Shown here one piece after another: positions 62,396 to 64,000 of a stretch of DNA of 64,000 nucleotides. The DNA comes from Pseudomonas sp. FP453 (GTDB lineage Bacteria > Pseudomonadota > Gammaproteobacteria > Pseudomonadales > Pseudomonadaceae). The first letter of the stretch is position 1. Every line of letters starts with the position of its first letter. Below the pieces are notes generated by a model. That model was not told the origin of the DNA. It saw only the letters and a list, made by a program, of their open reading frames with translations, and ran no database searches. The DNA lies in contig NZ_CP117435.1 in assembly GCF_030687495.1 (NCBI RefSeq), forward strand, positions 1,240,001 through 1,304,000, in the 5' to 3' direction. The translations under genes and the position numbers were made by a program.

Positions 62396-64000
62396 GTCGG
62401 CTCAGCTTTTTGAGCGCCTGCCAACGGCAGGCACAGGACAAAGGCAGTACCACCGCCCACCGGATGCTCCACGGCAAGGTTGCCGCCGGTGGCCGCGGCG
62501 AGGCTGGCGGACAGGGTCAGGCCCAGGCCCAGGCCTTGCTCGCCGGGTTTGGTGGTGAAGAACGGTTCGAACAAATGCTTGCGCGCCTCGGCGTCGATGC
62601 CGTGGCCATTGTCGCGTACGTGCAGGCGGTATTTGCCCTCGGCGCTGCTGCCGTCCAGCCATAGTTCCGGGGCCGGCTGGGCTTGCATGGCGTCGAGGGC
62701 GTTGCCGATCAGATTAACCAGGATCTGCTCCAGGCGCGTCTGATCAATCTGCAATTGGGCGTGGGAAAAGTCCCTGTGTACGGTCAGCGGCAGGGTGTCC
62801 AGGCGTGCGCCGAGGACCTGGAATGCGGCATCCACGGCCTTGCCCAGGTTGGCTTCGCCCTGGTCGTCACCGCGCCGGGCGAACGAGCGCAGGCTGGCGG
62901 TGATGCGGCCCATGCGGTCGATCAGTTCGTTGATGGTCTTGAGGTTGGCGCTGGCGGTGTCCAGGGCGCCGCGCTCAAGGAAGCGCACGGTATTGCCGGA
63001 CAAGGTGCGCAGCGCGGCCAGCGGCTGGTTCAATTCGTGGGCGATGCTGGTGGACATCTGGCCGATGGCGGCCAGCTTGCCGGCTTGCACCAGCTCGTCC
63101 TGGGCGCGGCGCAGGGTTTCTTCGGCCTGGCGCCGTTCACGGATCTGGCCCTTGAGCCGTTCGTTGCTGGCGCGCAGGTCGGTGGTCCGTTCGGCAATCC
63201 GACGCTCCAACTGGCTGTTGGCTTCCTGCAACGCTTCCCGCGCGGCGAGGCGCGTGGCGATGACCTTGCGCCGCTCGTTCCAGGCGATCAGCAGGAACGC
63301 CACCAGGCCAAAGGCCACGGCCACCAGGATGCCCTGGTTGATCGCGGCGCGGCGCAGGTCGTTGAGCGGGGTGAGCAGGGTGAAGTTCCACGGCGTGTCG
63401 TTGAGCGGGCGGGTTTGCGCCAGGTAGCTGACTTCGTGCTCGTCGTTGACCACTTCGCTGTTGGCGGGGAAGGTGAGCTTCTCGGTGCCTTCGTTGAGGC
63501 GCTCGCGGGCCAGGGGCTCCAACTCGTTGAGCGTCGCCCAGTAATATTGCAGGCTGTGGGCCAGGCGGTCCTTGGTGTCATCGCTCAGCGGGCGCACGGC
63601 CTTGAGGCGCCGGGCCGGGTCGCTGGAGAGGATGATGATGCCATTCTCGTCGCTGACAAAGGCTTCGAGGCGCGCGCGCTGCCAGCGCTCTTCCAGGGCT
63701 TCGAGGCGCACCTTGACCACGGCCACGCCGATGATCTTGCCGTGTTCTTCCAGGCCATGGGCCAGGTAGTAGCCGGGCTCGCCGTTGGTGCTGCCGATGC
63801 CGTAGAAACGCCCGGGCTGGCCGCGTACGGCGTTCTGGAAATAGGCGCGAAAGGACAGGTCTTCACCCTGGTAACTGTCGGCATCGCGCCAGTTACTGGT
63901 GGCCAGCACGCGGCCGGTGGTGTCCATCACGTAGATGGCCCGACTGCGACTGCGTCGGTTCAGGCCTTCAAGGTAGTCGTTGACCGATTTGCGGGTTTCC
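62392..64000 (-). CDS. dctB: C4-dicarboxylate sensor kinase DctB, C-terminal part (runs off window)
   Basis: The frame is open to the window edge, so an apparent Met start at 63930 is internal. Visible parts are most of the periplasmic PAS/Cache sensor (YVMDTTGRVLATSNWRDADSY, YLAHGLEEHGKIIGVAVVKV), TM2 (QGILVAVAFGLVAFLLIAW), a coiled coil (AREALQEANSQLERRIAERT), HisKA with IGQMSTSIAHELNQPLAALRTL, the N box LVNLIGNALDAMQ and the ATP-lid VRDNGHGIDAEARKHLFEPFFTTKPGEQGLGLGL. The combination is typical of DctB, which senses succinate, fumarate and malate. The N-terminal TM1 lies beyond 64000. Confidence 0.9.

Overview
The window looks like chromosomal DNA of a fluorescent pseudomonad (Pseudomonas fluorescens group). 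This is judged from the high GC, Pseudomonas-type genes (gcd, glpM, dctBD, metR, type-B L31, HigBA) and eight REPIN-type inverted palindromes built on GTGGGAGC(T/G)GGCTTGCC. No rRNA, tRNA, CRISPR array, integrase or transposase was seen.

Layout. (1) 1-6 kb: the 5' part of membrane glucose dehydrogenase, a Zur-box-preceded ZnuD-like TonB receptor, two small conserved genes and a PadR regulator/ferric-siderophore reductase pair. (2) 6-13.3 kb: a CS1/alpha-type chaperone-usher fimbrial operon (major subunit, usher, tip adhesin, chaperone, second subunit, second tip adhesin). Its usher reading frame is interrupted by an in-frame TAA. (3) 13.3-39.2 kb: four very large proteins of the Pseudomonas 'dermonecrotic toxin-like' type. 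Two end in LRR plus NEL-type E3 ubiquitin ligase domains (CxD motif) and one in a Cys-His-Asp thiol-enzyme-like domain; the fourth has no recognised catalytic end. They are interspersed with a divergent class A penicillin-binding protein and an amino acid permease. The fourth giant gene (32.7-39.2 kb) is broken by two one-base frameshifts, each next to a G4 run. (4) 39.3-44 kb: OpgC-like acyltransferase, cupin, monooxygenase-like protein, FMN glutamate-synthase-like protein, Zur-box-preceded rpmE2 and a higBA toxin-antitoxin pair. (5) 44-53 kb: ordinary housekeeping and accessory genes, including a degenerate receiver/HD-GYP protein, Nudix, LysE, GNAT, MetR with a perfect MetR box, a FrnE-like DsbA, and an arginase-like gene overlapping a pair of SMR-type half-transporters. 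(6) 53.2-60.6 kb: a tightly packed six-gene operon (HAD phosphatase, class III aminotransferase, esterase, FemAB/GNAT acyltransferase, histidine kinase, sigma-54 response regulator). It is preceded by a well-placed sigma-54 promoter and an upstream inverted repeat. (7) 60.7-64 kb: glpM, dctD and the 3' part of dctB.

REPINs lie at 1.4, 4.6, 45.6, 47.3, 50.3, 52.2, 56.2 and 60.6 kb. None was seen in the 41 kb that hold the fimbriae and giant toxins, which fits that block being accessory or more recently acquired.

Likely working units: zinc-starvation response (two Zur boxes); surface attachment by the CS1 pilus, if the usher is functional; delivery of very large effector or toxin proteins by an unidentified route; and a self-regulated sigma-54 metabolic operon of unknown substrate. 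The last of these and the giant-protein cluster are the best candidates for undescribed biology.
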